Shown: positions 53,491-63,093, counted from the stretch's first letter. The stretch is 64,000 nt of DNA from Hyphomicrobiaceae bacterium (GCA_023384095.1 JAHDXT010000003.1:186001-250000), one strand, 5' to 3'. Notes: generated by a model not told the origin, from the sequence alone. A program made the numbers and translations.

Positions 53491-54159
53491 ATGCTCAGCA
53501 AGAATGACCCGGCCACCGACAAGAAAGAGGCAGTGGTCATAAAAAAGTATGCCAATCGGCGCCTCTACAATACGGAAACGAGCACGTATGTGACGCTCGA
53601 GGATCTTGCAGCGATGGTGAGGTCCGACCGGGATTTCGTCGTCTACGACGCCAAGACAGGCGATGACCTGACCCACTCGGTGCTGACACAGATCATCGTC
53701 GAGCAGGAGGGGCGCTCGGGCGGGCAGACGCTGTTGCCGGTTCCGTTTCTGCGCCAGCTCATCCGCTTCTACGACGACAGCATCGCGAGGATGGTGCCGA
53801 CCTATCTCCAGATGAGCCTCGAGACGCTGGCCAAGGAGCAGGAGCGCTTCCGGACCCAGTTCGCGCATATGCTGGGTCAGAACCCCTTCAGCACCGCGGC
53901 CTTCGACGCGATGCAGGAGCAGACCAGGAAGAACATGGCCATGTTCGAGAAGGCCATGGCGATGTGGACCCCCTTCAGCGCCAAGCAGCCTGACGGCGGC
54001 AAGCCGGAAGAGCCCGCCGCGGCCGCTGGCGAGGCCGCGGACACGCGCCAGGCGCAGGCAACAGGGCCGGGTGCGGGCAGGCCCGAGCTCGACGAGCTCA
54101 GGGCGCAGCTCGCCTCGATGCAGGAGAAGATCGAGAAGCTGTCTCAGAAGAGCGAATAG
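53491..54159 (+). CDS. phaR: Polyhydroxyalkanoate synthesis regulator
   Basis: A 222-residue PhaR/AniA-type repressor. The N-terminal DNA-binding/PHB-accumulation regulator domain (VIKKYANRRLYNTETSTYV, then DLTHSVLTQIIVEQE) spans residues about 10-75 and is followed by PFLRQLIRFYDDSIARMVP. A phasin-like helical region with Gln/Met-rich sequence follows, then an Ala/Pro-rich linker and a C-terminal coiled coil. PhaR senses the polymer and represses phasin and PHB genes. It diverges from phbA. Confidence 0.95.
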   Translation: MLSKNDPATDKKEAVVIKKYANRRLYNTETSTYVTLEDLAAMVRSDRDFVVYDAKTGDDLTHSVLTQIIVEQEGRSGGQTLLPVPFLRQLIRFYDDSIARMVPTYLQMSLETLAKEQERFRTQFAHMLGQNPFSTAAFDAMQEQTRKNMAMFEKAMAMWTPFSAKQPDGGKPEEPAAAAGEAADTRQAQATGPGAGRPELDELRAQLASMQEKIEKLSQKSE

Positions 54160-54208
54160 GAAGTGGCGAATTGCGAATAGGAGCCAGGTGAACGTCACCT
54201 CTTGTTCG

Positions 54209-55972
54209 CTATTGGCTGGTCGCACCTTCGACAATGACCGGCTCTCCGAAGTGGAAGCCCTGCAGATAGTCGACGCCCGCATCGGCGAGCAGTCGGGCAG
54301 TGGCGTCGTCGCCGACCCACTCGGCGACGGTCTCCATATTCAGGTTGCGGGCCAGCTCGATCATGGCCTTGACGAAGACCTGATCGCTTCTGTCCCTCGG
54401 CAGGTTTTTGACGAAGGCGCCGTCGATCTTCACCATGTCGACAGCGAGGTGTTTCAGGTTCTTGAACGACGTGTTGCCCGCGCCGAAGTCGTCGATGGCG
54501 ACGCGGCAGCCGAGATCCTTCAGCGCGTCGACGAAAGCCGCCGACTGGTCGAGGTCCCGGATGGCCGCGGTCTCGGTGATCTCGATCGTCAGCCGCTCCG
54601 CCAGCTTGCTGCCGCCGGCCAGCCGATGCAGGGCGGCGAGCCAGTCGTGGTCGGAGCAGGTCAGGCCGGACACATTGAGAGAGAGCCGCAGATCCGGTTG
54701 CCTCTCGAGGATGCCGACGGCGAGCTCGAGCGCCCGCCGGTCGACGAGCCGCGCCAGGCCAAGCTGCTCGGCAATGCCGATGAACTCCCCGGCCGCGATC
54801 ATCGTGCCGTCGGCCCGCTCCATGCGCAGCAGGCACTCGTGGAGCACCGGCTCCCAGCTTGCCGTCGAGACGATCGGCTGCAGTGCCAGCCGCATCCGGC
54901 CGGTTTCCAGGGCGGCAACGACGTCCCTGGTCACCGCGATGTTTCGAAGCCGCACACTGTCTTCTTGCGGGCTCGGCTGATAGGCTGAAAAGCCTTCGAA
55001 CTTGAGCTTTGCACCAGAAAGCGCCTGCAGCGACCGGCCGATCGCCTCGTTGGCGCTGCCCGCCAGCTCCGGCACCAGAACGCCGCCGATCGAGACCGTC
55101 GCAGACAGGCGGCAGGCCGCCGCATTGATGCGGGCCGCGCGAACGGACGTCAGCAGGCGATCGGCTGTCATCCGCATGGCGCCTGCGCCGCATCTCCTGA
55201 GGATCACACCGAACTTGTTCGAGGAATAGCGGCCGATGACATCGCCGACGCGCAACTCGTCCCGGAGCACCCGACCCACGGCGGCGATCACTTCGTCACC
55301 GGCCTCGAAACCGAACGTCTCGTTGGTCACCGAGAGGTCGTTGATGGCGACCATCAGGAATGCGCTCGGGTTCTCTCGCCCGCTGCCGGCGACCACGTCA
55401 CTCAGCGCCTCGATCAGCTTCCGGCGGCTGAGATGGCCGGTAAGCTCGTCCTGATTGCCGCGGCGGCGTAGTAGCTGCTCGTCCCTGTAACGATCGTCGA
55501 TGACGCGGACCACGCCCACGGCCCGGGACGGATACCCGTCTGCGTCGGCCCACCAGCGGCCCTGATCCTCGACCCGCAGCGAGACGTCGCCGCTGCGGCC
55601 GCGCGGCATCAGCCGGTATTGCACCCGGTAAGGAACCCCGTCCTCGCGCCCGCGGCTGCCGGATCTGCCGAGCATCAATCGCCGGCCGACATGCTCCGGT
55701 GCGATGAGAAAGCGGTATCTCGCCTCGGTCGAGATGGCGTCGAGCGACGGCACGCCCAGGACCTGCAGCACATTGCCCGTCCAGTCGAGGCGGTCGGCGG
55801 CGATGTCCAACGCGTATGCGGTCTCGTTCGCCGCCGTCATGGCCTCGGCGAAGTCGAACCGGCCCGAGGCGCCTGCAGGCGCCCCATCGACGGCCACGGC
55901 CTGTCCGCCATCCGCGCCCGGCCCCGCCGCCCCGTCGATGCCGGCGGGCGGCGGCGCAGGCTGCTCTGTCAT
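54209..55972 (-). CDS. EAL-domain phosphodiesterase with degenerate GGDEF domain
   Basis: A 587-residue protein. A PAS-like N-terminal region (about 40-165) is followed by a GGDEF domain (about 172-325) in which the active-site motif reads SSNKF (250-254), so it should not make cyclic di-GMP. The EAL domain (about 345-580) has ECL in place of EAL (379-381). It keeps N433, E464 (EITE), DDFGAG (494-499), K515 and E547, so phosphodiesterase activity is plausible. There is no signal or membrane segment, so it is cytoplasmic. The start at 55972 is preferred over GTG 55984. It converges on phaR with 49 bases between the stops. Confidence 0.9.
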   Translation of the reverse strand: MTEQPAPPPAGIDGAAGPGADGGQAVAVDGAPAGASGRFDFAEAMTAANETAYALDIAADRLDWTGNVLQVLGVPSLDAISTEARYRFLIAPEHVGRRLMLGRSGSRGREDGVPYRVQYRLMPRGRSGDVSLRVEDQGRWWADADGYPSRAVGVVRVIDDRYRDEQLLRRRGNQDELTGHLSRRKLIEALSDVVAGSGRENPSAFLMVAINDLSVTNETFGFEAGDEVIAAVGRVLRDELRVGDVIGRYSSNKFGVILRRCGAGAMRMTADRLLTSVRAARINAAACRLSATVSIGGVLVPELAGSANEAIGRSLQALSGAKLKFEGFSAYQPSPQEDSVRLRNIAVTRDVVAALETGRMRLALQPIVSTASWEPVLHECLLRMERADGTMIAAGEFIGIAEQLGLARLVDRRALELAVGILERQPDLRLSLNVSGLTCSDHDWLAALHRLAGGSKLAERLTIEITETAAIRDLDQSAAFVDALKDLGCRVAIDDFGAGNTSFKNLKHLAVDMVKIDGAFVKNLPRDRSDQVFVKAMIELARNLNMETVAEWVGDDATARLLADAGVDYLQGFHFGEPVIVEGATSQ

Positions 55973-56078
55973 CGACCTGCTCACTCGCCTAAGCCCCGAC
56001 GCTCTGCAGAGAGCGCCAAGCTAGGACGAAACTGCCTAAGAAGGCATGAAGCCCGGAATGCCGGCCGCCCGGGGCCCT

Positions 56079-56492
56079 TCACTCGCCGATCTGGAAATCG
56101 CGCCGCGCCACGCGGATCCCGATGGTGTAGCCGGCGACGACGTCGATCAGTGCCGCCATCGTGATGAAGAAGAACACCGAGCTCGCCGCCTGTCGCACCA
56201 GCAGGAACTCGATGAGGCAGACCACGAACACGATCATCGAGAGGCCGTGATCGAGCAGGGACGCCGTCGAGGTGTATGTCGCCTTCAGCAGCTCGACGAA
56301 CAGCAGCATGAGAACGAGCAAGATGAGGAAGTCGCCCCAGGTGAACGCCCACCTGGCTTCCGCATGCAGCATGGGGATCTCGAAAAGCTGGGTCGCCAGG
56401 ATCTCGCCCGGGGGAGAGTCGCCGCCCAGCAAGACGACGACGTTGTAGAGGATGAACGCCACGGCAATCAGCGGAATGGCTCTCAGCGACAT
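56079..56492 (-). CDS. Four-helix membrane protein, uncharacterised
   Basis: A 137-residue protein with four hydrophobic segments (AIPLIAVAFILYNVVVLLG, ILLVLMLLFVELLKA, LSMIVFVVCLIEFLLV and FFITMAALIDVVAGYTIG). The central VELLKATYTS and the acidic and basic residues between helices look conserved. I recognise it only as an alphaproteobacterial membrane protein of unknown role, with a general resemblance to PsiE-like proteins. The ATG at 56492 follows a GGGAGG ribosome-binding site. It lies between the EAL gene (same strand) and the repeat region before rpmF. Confidence 0.8.
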   Translation of the reverse strand: MSLRAIPLIAVAFILYNVVVLLGGDSPPGEILATQLFEIPMLHAEARWAFTWGDFLILLVLMLLFVELLKATYTSTASLLDHGLSMIVFVVCLIEFLLVRQAASSVFFFITMAALIDVVAGYTIGIRVARRDFQIGE

Positions 56493-56616
56493 CGCACACC
56501 TCCCGTTTACGACCCGGCCGCCACTGGCCCATAGCGGTCGCCGACGCTGGAATTATGTCGGCGCGACGCAAGGCCCGGCGGCGGCGGGCTCCGGTCCCCC
56601 TTGGCCGGATTTCAGG

Positions 56617-56677
56617 CTAGTGTGATGATCGAGAAATTCCAGGTTGCGAGCGAGTTTCTCGATCTGAATCACACTAG
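56617..56677. repeat. CTAGTGT-bounded inverted repeat 1
   Basis: CTAGTGTGATGATCGAGAAA (56617-56636) is answered by TTTCTCGAT, then CTGA, then ATCACACTAG (56655-56677), giving a stem of 19 pairs with a small bulge. It starts about 125 bases upstream of the membrane-protein gene start. The same CTAGTGT/ACACTAG ends bound the next element. Confidence 0.75.
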
Positions 56678-56690
56678 CAAGTCTATGAAC

Positions 56691-56757
56691 CTAGTGTCCG
56701 AAGCTCGCTCCGAGCGCCAGCATCGAGCATCGGCGACCCGCGGAATCGGGACACTAG
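56691..56757. repeat. CTAGTGTCC-bounded inverted repeat 2, overlapping the rpmF stop
   Basis: CTAGTGTCC (56691-56699) is complementary to GGACACTAG (56749-56757) with about 49 bases between, which contain GAAGCTCGCTCCGAGC. The right end includes the rpmF stop codon. Together with the element at 56617 it suggests a dispersed repeat family with conserved CTAGTGT ends. Confidence 0.65.
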
Positions 56758-56939
56758 ACCTCGTCCTTGGGCTCGAGAATCTGCCGGCCGCGGTATTTGC
56801 CGGTCTTGAGATCGATATGATGCGGGCGGCGGCGCTCGCCGCTGTCCTTGTCCTCGATGTAGGTCGGCGCCTTCAAGGCGTCGGCAGACCTGCGGAAGCC
56901 GCGCTTCATCGGCGACATTTTACTGCGGGGTACGGCCAT
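56754..56939 (-). CDS. rpmF: 50S ribosomal protein L32
   Basis: A 61-residue L32. It starts [18 protein letters not shown] and ends [11 protein letters not shown], with [12 protein letters not shown] between, typical of alphaproteobacterial L32 (no zinc-binding Cys). The real start is 56939; the open frame extends eight codons upstream. It lies downstream of mtgA on the same strand, the usual order in Hyphomicrobiales. Its stop codon is inside a small inverted repeat. Confidence 0.97.
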   Translation of the reverse strand: MAVPRSKMSPMKRGFRRSADALKAPTYIEDKDSGERRRPHHIDLKTGKYRGRQILEPKDEV

Positions 56940-57103
56940 GGCCTGTCTCCTTCGCTCGGCCACACGGCAGCGGCGGGCCGAGAATGGTCGAACTCGTCAT
57001 CTGCCTGGATAACAGATCCCTCTTGCCGGGCCGCAATGCGTCCGGCACGTCTCGGAGCGGGCTTATAGACGCATTTCGAGCCGAACGCCAGCGCCGGTGG
57101 ATT

Positions 57104-57910
57104 TCAACGCGACGACCCGAGCGGCAGGACGCAGGCCACGCGCCTGCCGGCCGACCGCGCCCGCGCCTCGACGATCTGGGCCAGGCGGCGCGTGCCAGGG
57201 CCTGCCGCTCCGGCCACGCGCCGGATGGGGTTTGGCAGGGCAGCGGCCATCAGCGCCGCCTCGTGCGGGCTGAGCCGGGCCGCGGGCTTGCGGAAGTGGT
57301 GCCGGGCAGCGGCCTCGGCTCCGAAGATCCCCGGGCCCCACTCGGCGATGTTGAGATAGACCTCGAGAATCCGCCGCTTCGGCCAGACCTGCTCCATGAC
57401 CACCGTGATGCCGAGCTCCAGCCCTTTGCGCAGCAGGTCCTTGGACGGCCACAGGAACAGGTTCTTGGCCACCTGCATGCTGATCGTGCTGGCTCCGCGC
57501 ACGTCGTCGAGACCGTTGCGCTCCGCCTTCCTCAGCGCCAGCGCGAGCTCGCCGAAATCGATGCCGCTGTGGCTGCAGAACTGCCCGTCCTCCGAGCTGA
57601 TCACTGCCCTGACGAGGTGGGGCGAGATCCGCTCCAGTCCCACCCAGCGCTGCTCGACCTTGCCCCCGGTCAGCGCGTGGCCGAGCATCAGTGCCGACAT
57701 CGGCGGGTCTACGAAGCGCAGAATGATCAGCACGACGGCGCTGAGCGCCACGAACGCCGTCAGCAGCGCCACCAGTGCCGCCGAGCCGGCGACGAGCGCC
57801 AGCCTGAGACAACCCGGCGCATGGCCGACCAGGGCGGAGGGCCATTGCCGGGACGACTCAGCCGACGGCGTGCTGCACCTCGCCTCTCGCACTCTGTCTT
57901 GCCAAGCCAT
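57104..57910 (-). CDS. mtgA: Monofunctional peptidoglycan glycosyltransferase
   Basis: A 268-residue GT51 enzyme. A single N-terminal membrane anchor lies near residues 35-65 (LVALLTAFVALSAVVLIIL). The catalytic glutamate motif is SSEDGQFCSHSGID. The other conserved blocks are GASTISMQVAKNLFLW, RKGLELGITVVMEQVWPKRR with ILEVYLNIAEWG, and LSPHEAALMAAALPNP. It polymerises lipid II glycan strands at the outer face of the inner membrane. The start at 57910 lacks a strong ribosome-binding site; the longer frame to 57991 overlaps the prenyl-synthase promoter region. Confidence 0.94.
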   Translation of the reverse strand: MAWQDRVREARCSTPSAESSRQWPSALVGHAPGCLRLALVAGSAALVALLTAFVALSAVVLIILRFVDPPMSALMLGHALTGGKVEQRWVGLERISPHLVRAVISSEDGQFCSHSGIDFGELALALRKAERNGLDDVRGASTISMQVAKNLFLWPSKDLLRKGLELGITVVMEQVWPKRRILEVYLNIAEWGPGIFGAEAAARHHFRKPAARLSPHEAALMAAALPNPIRRVAGAAGPGTRRLAQIVEARARSAGRRVACVLPLGSSR

Positions 57911-58017
57911 ACTTGTGGACCAGCCCGTTGCGGGAAGTGTTATAGCGGACTTGGCCCGCAGGCGCCCGCCGATTCCGGGCGGCCGCCGCAACCCTCGGCA
58001 ACGTAGATGGCATCAGC

Positions 58018-58917
58018 ATGACCCTGCCGCAACAGCTTCGCACGAACGCTCTCCTCACGGAGGCCCGCCTGCGGCAGCTCCTGAGCGAGACCGTCGCCGA
58101 CGCGCCGCCGCGGTTGGCCGAAGCCATGCGCTACGCCGTGCTCGGAAGCGGCAAGCGGTTCCGTCCGTTTCTCGTGATCGAGAGCGCCGGGCTGTTCGGC
58201 CTCGCGCCGGAGGCGGCGCTCCAGGTGGCAGCCGCCGTCGAGCTGGTGCACTGCTATTCGCTCGTGCACGACGACCTGCCGGCCATGGACGACGACGAGC
58301 TGCGCCGCGGGCGGCCGACCGTCCATATCGCCTTCGACGAGGCCACGGCCATTCTCGCGGGCGACGCGCTGCTGACATTCGCCTTCGAGGTTCTGGCGCA
58401 TCCAGACGCCCACCCCGAGGCCATCGTGCGCTGCGAGCTGGCGCTGGGGCTGGCGCGCGCTGCGGGACCATCCGGCATGGCCGGCGGCCAGCAGCTCGAT
58501 CTCGACGCCGAGAGGCTCCCCCGGCTCGATGCGCAGGACCTCGATCGCGTGCGCGACATCCAGGAGAGGAAGACCGGGGCGCTGATCGCCTTCTCCGCGA
58601 AGGCCGGCGCCATTCTGGCCGCGGCCCCGCCGGACGAGCGGCGCGCGCTCGCCGAGTTCGGCCGCCTGCTCGGGGCTGCCTTCCAGGTCGCCGACGATCT
58701 GCTCGACGCCGAAGGCGCAGCGGCCGCCGTCGGCAAGGCGACCGGTAAGGACGCCGCGGCCGGCAAGGCGACTTATGTCTCTGTCCTGGGGGTCGAAGGC
58801 GCGCGTGAGCGCCTGTGCAGGCTCCAGAACGAGGCCATCTCGATGCTCGAGCGGTTCGGCGGTCGGGCAGGTATGCTGCGGCAGGCCGTCAGGTATGTTT
58901 CGACGCGAACGAGCTGA
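58018..58917 (+). CDS. ispA: Polyprenyl synthetase (farnesyl/geranyl diphosphate synthase type)
   Basis: A 299-residue trans-prenyltransferase. The first Asp-rich motif DDLPAMDDD begins at residue 85, with LRRGRPTVH after it. The second is DDLLD at 226-230. [14 protein letters not shown] near residue 40 binds IPP. The length and the two extra residues within the first motif fit bacterial short-chain FPP/GPP synthases (IspA). It extends DMAPP with IPP in the cytoplasm and belongs to the same pathway as ispG at 60060. It diverges from mtgA. Confidence 0.9.
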   Translation: MTLPQQLRTNALLTEARLRQLLSETVADAPPRLAEAMRYAVLGSGKRFRPFLVIESAGLFGLAPEAALQVAAAVELVHCYSLVHDDLPAMDDDELRRGRPTVHIAFDEATAILAGDALLTFAFEVLAHPDAHPEAIVRCELALGLARAAGPSGMAGGQQLDLDAERLPRLDAQDLDRVRDIQERKTGALIAFSAKAGAILAAAPPDERRALAEFGRLLGAAFQVADDLLDAEGAAAAVGKATGKDAAAGKATYVSVLGVEGARERLCRLQNEAISMLERFGGRAGMLRQAVRYVSTRTS

Positions 58918-59003
58918 ACCCCGTGACGAAGGAACCGCCCGCGCGACTCGCCCCTTCTTTCGAATATTCCGGCATGACGGCTCGCATTGATGGAGGCCAG
59001 GAA

Positions 59004-59984
59004 ATGGAACGGCCAGCAAAGCACCAACCCCAATTCGACCCGCCGGGCCGGGGGCGCATCTACGACAGCATCATCGAGACGATCGGAAATACGCCGCTGG
59101 TGCGTGCGCCGCGGCTCAGCGCCGAGACGGGCGTGACCGCAGACCTCGTGCTGAAGCTCGAGTTCTTCAACCCGCTGGCCAGCGTCAAGGACCGCATCGG
59201 CGTTGCCATGATCCTCGACCTCGAGCAGCAGGGGAGGATCGGGCCGGGCACGACGCTCGTCGAGCCGACCTCGGGCAACACCGGCATCGCGCTCGCCTTC
59301 GCCGCGGCGGCGCGGGGCTACCGGCTGATCCTGACGATGCCGGACTCGATGTCGATCGAGCGGCGCAAGATGCTGGCTTTCCTCGGGGCCGAGCTGGAGC
59401 TGACGCCGCGCGAGAAAGGCATGAAGGGCGCCATGGCTCGTGCCGAGGAGCTGCTGGCGGAGGTCCCCGGCTCCGTGATGCCCGGCCAGTTCACCAACCC
59501 CGCCAATCCGGAAATCCACCGCAGGACCACCGCCGAGGAGATCTGGCGCGATACCGGCGGCGAGGTCGACGTCATCGTCTCAGGCGTCGGCACCGGCGGC
59601 ACGTTCACGGGGTGCGGGCAGGTGCTGAAGCCGCGCCGTCCGGGCTTGCGAATGGTCGCGGTCGAGCCGGAGCTCAGTCCGGTGCTGTCGGGCGGCCAGC
59701 ACAGCCCTCACCCGCTGCAGGGCATCGGCGCGGGCTTCGTCCCCGAGATCATGGACACCTCGCTCATCGACGAGATCATCCTGGTCTCCAACCAGGACGC
59801 CATCGACACCGCGCGGCGGCTCGCGCGCCTCGACGGCATCGCGGGCGGCATCTCCTCCGGCGCCGCGGTCTGGGCCGCCGTCGAGATCGGCAAGCGCCCA
59901 GAAATGGCCGGCAAGCGCATCGTCGCCATCGTGCCGTCTTTCGCGGAGCGGTATCTATCGACGGTGCTGTTCGAGGGGGTGTGA
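59004..59984 (+). CDS. cysK: Cysteine synthase A
   Basis: A 326-residue PLP enzyme of the O-acetylserine sulfhydrylase family. The PLP lysine is K62 ([11 protein letters not shown]). The [11 protein letters not shown] loop binds substrate, [10 protein letters not shown] holds the phosphate, and [12 protein letters not shown] is near the C-terminus. It makes cysteine from O-acetylserine and sulfide. The ATG at 59004 has a GGAGGCCAGGAA ribosome-binding site; earlier in-frame starts (58974, 58815) overlap the prenyl-synthase end. It follows ispA on the same strand and converges on ispG. Confidence 0.94.
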   Translation: MERPAKHQPQFDPPGRGRIYDSIIETIGNTPLVRAPRLSAETGVTADLVLKLEFFNPLASVKDRIGVAMILDLEQQGRIGPGTTLVEPTSGNTGIALAFAAAARGYRLILTMPDSMSIERRKMLAFLGAELELTPREKGMKGAMARAEELLAEVPGSVMPGQFTNPANPEIHRRTTAEEIWRDTGGEVDVIVSGVGTGGTFTGCGQVLKPRRPGLRMVAVEPELSPVLSGGQHSPHPLQGIGAGFVPEIMDTSLIDEIILVSNQDAIDTARRLARLDGIAGGISSGAAVWAAVEIGKRPEMAGKRIVAIVPSFAERYLSTVLFEGV

Positions 59985-60030
59985 GGGCAGGTTGCCGCGA
60001 GACCTGGGGGGAGCCGCTCGGATCGGCGGC

Positions 60031-60057
60031 GGGGTGCGCAGACGTGCGCGCAACCCC
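60031..60057. terminator. Hairpin between convergent cysK and ispG
   Basis: GGGGTGCGCA (60031-60040) can pair with TGCGC (60045-60049) and, after a three-base bulge, ACCCC (60053-60057), with a GACG loop. It lies between the two convergent stop codons and could end either transcript, though no T-run follows on the plus strand. Confidence 0.4.
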
Positions 60058-60059
60058 GG

Positions 60060-61307
60060 TTACGCACGCGCTGCCGCACGGGCGCCTTTCCCGTACCGCT
60101 TCTCGATGTAGTCCTCGACGATCGCCTTGAACTCCTCGGCGATGCGGGGGCCGCGCAGGGTCATGGCTTTCTTGCCGTCGATGAACACGGGGGCCGCAGG
60201 CTGCTCGCCGGTGCCGGGCAGCGAGATGCCGATGTCCGCGTGCTTGGATTCGCCCGGCCCGTTGACGATGCAGCCCATCACCGCGAGGTTCAATCCCTCG
60301 ACGCCGGGGTACCTCTCGCGCCACACCGGCATGCGCTCGCGGATCATCTCCTGCACGTCCCTGGCCAGCTCCTGGAACACGGGCGAGGTGGTGCGGCCGC
60401 AGCCGGGGCAGGCCGCGACGGCCGGCACGAACGAGCGCAGTCCCATCGTCTGCAGCAGCTCCTGCGCCGCCCGGACCTCGAGCGTGCGGTCGCCGCCCGG
60501 CTCGGGCGTCAGGGAGTAGCGGATCGTATCGCCGATACCCTGCTGCAGCAGAATGCCCATGGCGGCCGACGAGGCGACGATGCCCTTGGAGCCCATGCCG
60601 GCTTCGGTCAGCCCGAGGTGCAGGGCGTAATTGCAGCGCCCGGCCAGCATCTTGTAGACGCTGATCAGGTCCTGAACCGCCGACACCTTGGCCGAGATGA
60701 TGATGCGGTCCGCACCGAGGCCCAGCTCCTCGGCGCGCGCAGCCGACAGCAGCCCCGACTGGACGATCGCCTCGTGCAGCACGGCCCGCGCGGTCATGGG
60801 CCGGGCCGCCCTCGAGTTCTCGTCCATGAGGTGCGTCAGCAGCTCCTGGTCGAGGCTGCCCCAGTTGACGCCGATGCGCACCGGCTTGCCCCACCTCAGT
60901 GCCTGCTCCACGATCGAGGAGAACTGCTGGTCGCGCTTGTTCTTGAAGCCGACGTTGCCCGGGTTGATGCGATACTTGTCGAGCGCCTCGGCGCAGGCCG
61001 GGTTCTCGGCCAGCAGCTTGTGGCCGATGTAATGAAAATCACCCGCCAGCGGCACGTTGATGCCCATGCCTGCGAGGCGATCACGGATGCGTGGAACGGC
61101 CCTGGCGGCCTCGTCGCGGTCCACCGTGATGCGCACCAGCTCCGAGCCGGCGCGCGCCAGCGCCGCCACCTGCCGCGCCGTGGCCTCCACGTCCGCGGTG
61201 TCGGTATTGGTCATCGATTGGACGACGATCGGGTGCTGCCCGCCCACGCGCACGGCGCCGACATCGACCGGAACGGACGTACGCCGCGGGCCCCTCGGAT
61301 CCGCCAT
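60060..61307 (-). CDS. ispG: 4-hydroxy-3-methylbut-2-enyl diphosphate synthase
   Basis: A 415-residue GcpE/IspG. It starts with the TIM-barrel segment [20 protein letters not shown], has [16 protein letters not shown] in the middle, and carries the [4Fe-4S] ligands in CPGCGR (near residue 300) and [10 protein letters not shown] (near residue 345). It reduces MEcPP to HMBPP in the non-mevalonate isoprenoid pathway. The ATG at 61307 gives the expected N-terminus. The start side faces znuB, 71 bases away on the same strand. Confidence 0.96.
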   Translation of the reverse strand: MADPRGPRRTSVPVDVGAVRVGGQHPIVVQSMTNTDTADVEATARQVAALARAGSELVRITVDRDEAARAVPRIRDRLAGMGINVPLAGDFHYIGHKLLAENPACAEALDKYRINPGNVGFKNKRDQQFSSIVEQALRWGKPVRIGVNWGSLDQELLTHLMDENSRAARPMTARAVLHEAIVQSGLLSAARAEELGLGADRIIISAKVSAVQDLISVYKMLAGRCNYALHLGLTEAGMGSKGIVASSAAMGILLQQGIGDTIRYSLTPEPGGDRTLEVRAAQELLQTMGLRSFVPAVAACPGCGRTTSPVFQELARDVQEMIRERMPVWRERYPGVEGLNLAVMGCIVNGPGESKHADIGISLPGTGEQPAAPVFIDGKKAMTLRGPRIAEEFKAIVEDYIEKRYGKGARAAARA

Positions 61308-61378
61308 GACTGCTCCCGGTTGTCTCCCTCGCGCTCCTTACCTAATGCACCGACGCCGCGCTGAACAGTAGCTGATGA

Positions 61379-62176
61379 TCAGCGCGCGGCCCGCCGCATC
61401 GCCGCGCCCATGAGGGAGATCCCCGAGGCGCCGGCCAGCACCAGCACGATCGCCGGCCCGCCGGGGATGTCGAAGCTCACGGAGAGCTGGATGCCAGCCA
61501 GCACGCCGACGACGGCGATGGCCGCGGCCAGGAGCGCCATCCTTTCCGGCGTGTCGCTGAGCGGACGGGCGGCGGCCGCCGGCATGATCAGGAAGGCGAT
61601 CGCCAGCAGTATGCCGACGACCTTTATGGCGACCGCGATCGCCAGTGCCAGCAGGACCGCGAAGCCGGCCTTCACCAGATCGCGCCGGACGCCCTCGGCG
61701 GCGGCCAGCTCCTCGTGCACAGCCATCGACAGCAGCGGCCGCCACAGCCGGACGAGCGCCGCGATGACGACGGCGCCGCCTGCGTAGACCCACCACAGAT
61801 CTGCGGCCGAGACGGCAAAGATGTCCCCGAACAGGTAGCTCAGCAGATCGACCGGCGGCCCGCGCACCAGCGATGCCGCGACCACGCCTACGGCGAGCGC
61901 GGAATGGGCCAGGAAGCCCAGCAGAGAATCGAGCGGCACGAGGCTCTGCCGAGCCAGCGCCACGAGCAGCAGCGCCATCGCCGCCGAGACGCCCAGCGCG
62001 GAGGCCGTCAAGTCGAGCTGCAGCGCCAGGCCGAGCGCGAGGCCGATGAGGCTCGCCTGCGCGACCGTCTCGCCGAAGTAGGCCATGCGCTGCCAGACCA
62101 CGAAGCAGCCTAGCGGCGCCGCGAGAATGGCGACGCCGAGGCCCGCGGCCAGCGCGCGGATCAGGAACGGGTCCAT
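61379..62176 (-). CDS. znuB: Zinc ABC transporter permease
   Basis: A 265-residue ABC-3 family permease with about eight membrane helices. It starts at ATG 62176 (MDPFLIRALAAGLGVAILA). WQRMAYFGETVAQASLIGLA, LGFLAHSALAVGVVAASL, DIFAVSAADLWW and IKVVGILLAIAFLIMPAAAA are ZnuB-type segments. It forms the zinc channel of the inner membrane with ZnuC, whose gene ends six bases upstream. The ORF extends upstream only through the znuC region. Confidence 0.92.
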   Translation of the reverse strand: MDPFLIRALAAGLGVAILAAPLGCFVVWQRMAYFGETVAQASLIGLALGLALQLDLTASALGVSAAMALLLVALARQSLVPLDSLLGFLAHSALAVGVVAASLVRGPPVDLLSYLFGDIFAVSAADLWWVYAGGAVVIAALVRLWRPLLSMAVHEELAAAEGVRRDLVKAGFAVLLALAIAVAIKVVGILLAIAFLIMPAAAARPLSDTPERMALLAAAIAVVGVLAGIQLSVSFDIPGGPAIVLVLAGASGISLMGAAMRRAAR

Positions 62177-62181
62177 CCGGA

Positions 62182-63075
62182 TCAGGACTCCTTTCGCTGG
62201 CCGGTGGCGCCCGGCGGCTCCGGCGGGACCGGGAGCGCCTCGCCCGCCAGATCGTGGCGATGGTCGTGGCGGTGGCTGTAGATCGCGAACGCCCGCGCGG
62301 CGTGCGCGCCGAACAGGCGGGCATACGAGGGGTCCTTGGCTACTGTCTCCGGGACTCCCGAGCAGCACACGTGGCGGTTGACGCAGACGACACGGTCGCT
62401 CTGCGCCATGACGATGTGCAGGTCGTGCGAGACCAGCAGCACGCCCAGGCCCCGGTCGGACCTGAGCCGGCCGATCAGGGCGTAGAGGTCCGCTTCGCCC
62501 GCGTAATCGACGCCGCGGACCGGCTCGTCGAGGACGAGAAGCCCAGGGTCGCGCAGCAGCGCGCGGGCCAGCAGGACGCGCTGCAGCTCGCCGCCGGACA
62601 GGCTCGCGATCTGCTGATGGAGGACCGGGCTGGCGCCGACCTCGGCCAGCACGGCCCCGAGGCGCTCGGGTGCGGTCGACCCGCCGAGGGCGAGGAACCG
62701 CGCCACCGTCATCGGGATCGCGCGGTCGACATCGAAGCGCTGCGGCACGTAGCCGATCGAAAGGCCCGGCCTTCGAGCTATCGTTCCCCGGTCGGGGGCG
62801 ACGAGGCCGAGCAGCAGGCGCACGAGCGTCGTCTTGCCGGCGCCGTTCGGCCCGATCAGGGTGACGATCTCACCCGCCCCGATGTCGAGATCGATTCCTT
62901 CGAGGATCGTCCGTCCACTGCGCGAGAGCCACAGGCCGCGCGCCGCGAGCAGCGCACGAGCCGGCGGCGGCTCGGCAGCCGGTCCGCTGCCGGCCTGCCC
63001 ATGGCTGTGGTGCTCATGGCTGCGGTGGCTGCCGGGCAGCGTCTCCGCACAGACCGCAGTCGAAGCCTTTATCAT
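62182..63075 (-). CDS. znuC: Zinc ABC transporter ATP-binding protein with His-rich ends
   Basis: A 297-residue ATPase. Walker A is GPNGAGKTT (75-83), the signature LSGGELQRVLLARAL, Walker B LLVLDEPVRGVDY and the H-loop LLVSHDLHIVMAQS. CVNRHVCCSG near residue 235 is typical of ZnuC. It has an unusual N-terminal His cluster (HRSHEHHSHG, residues 17-26) and a C-terminal one (SHRHDHRHD), both suited to binding zinc. The gene lies 18 bases after zur and six bases before znuB, so the three form an operon. znuA is not in this window. Confidence 0.92.
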   Translation of the reverse strand: MIKASTAVCAETLPGSHRSHEHHSHGQAGSGPAAEPPPARALLAARGLWLSRSGRTILEGIDLDIGAGEIVTLIGPNGAGKTTLVRLLLGLVAPDRGTIARRPGLSIGYVPQRFDVDRAIPMTVARFLALGGSTAPERLGAVLAEVGASPVLHQQIASLSGGELQRVLLARALLRDPGLLVLDEPVRGVDYAGEADLYALIGRLRSDRGLGVLLVSHDLHIVMAQSDRVVCVNRHVCCSGVPETVAKDPSYARLFGAHAARAFAIYSHRHDHRHDLAGEALPVPPEPPGATGQRKES

Positions 63076-63093
63076 CGAGCCGTTCCCGTTGGT

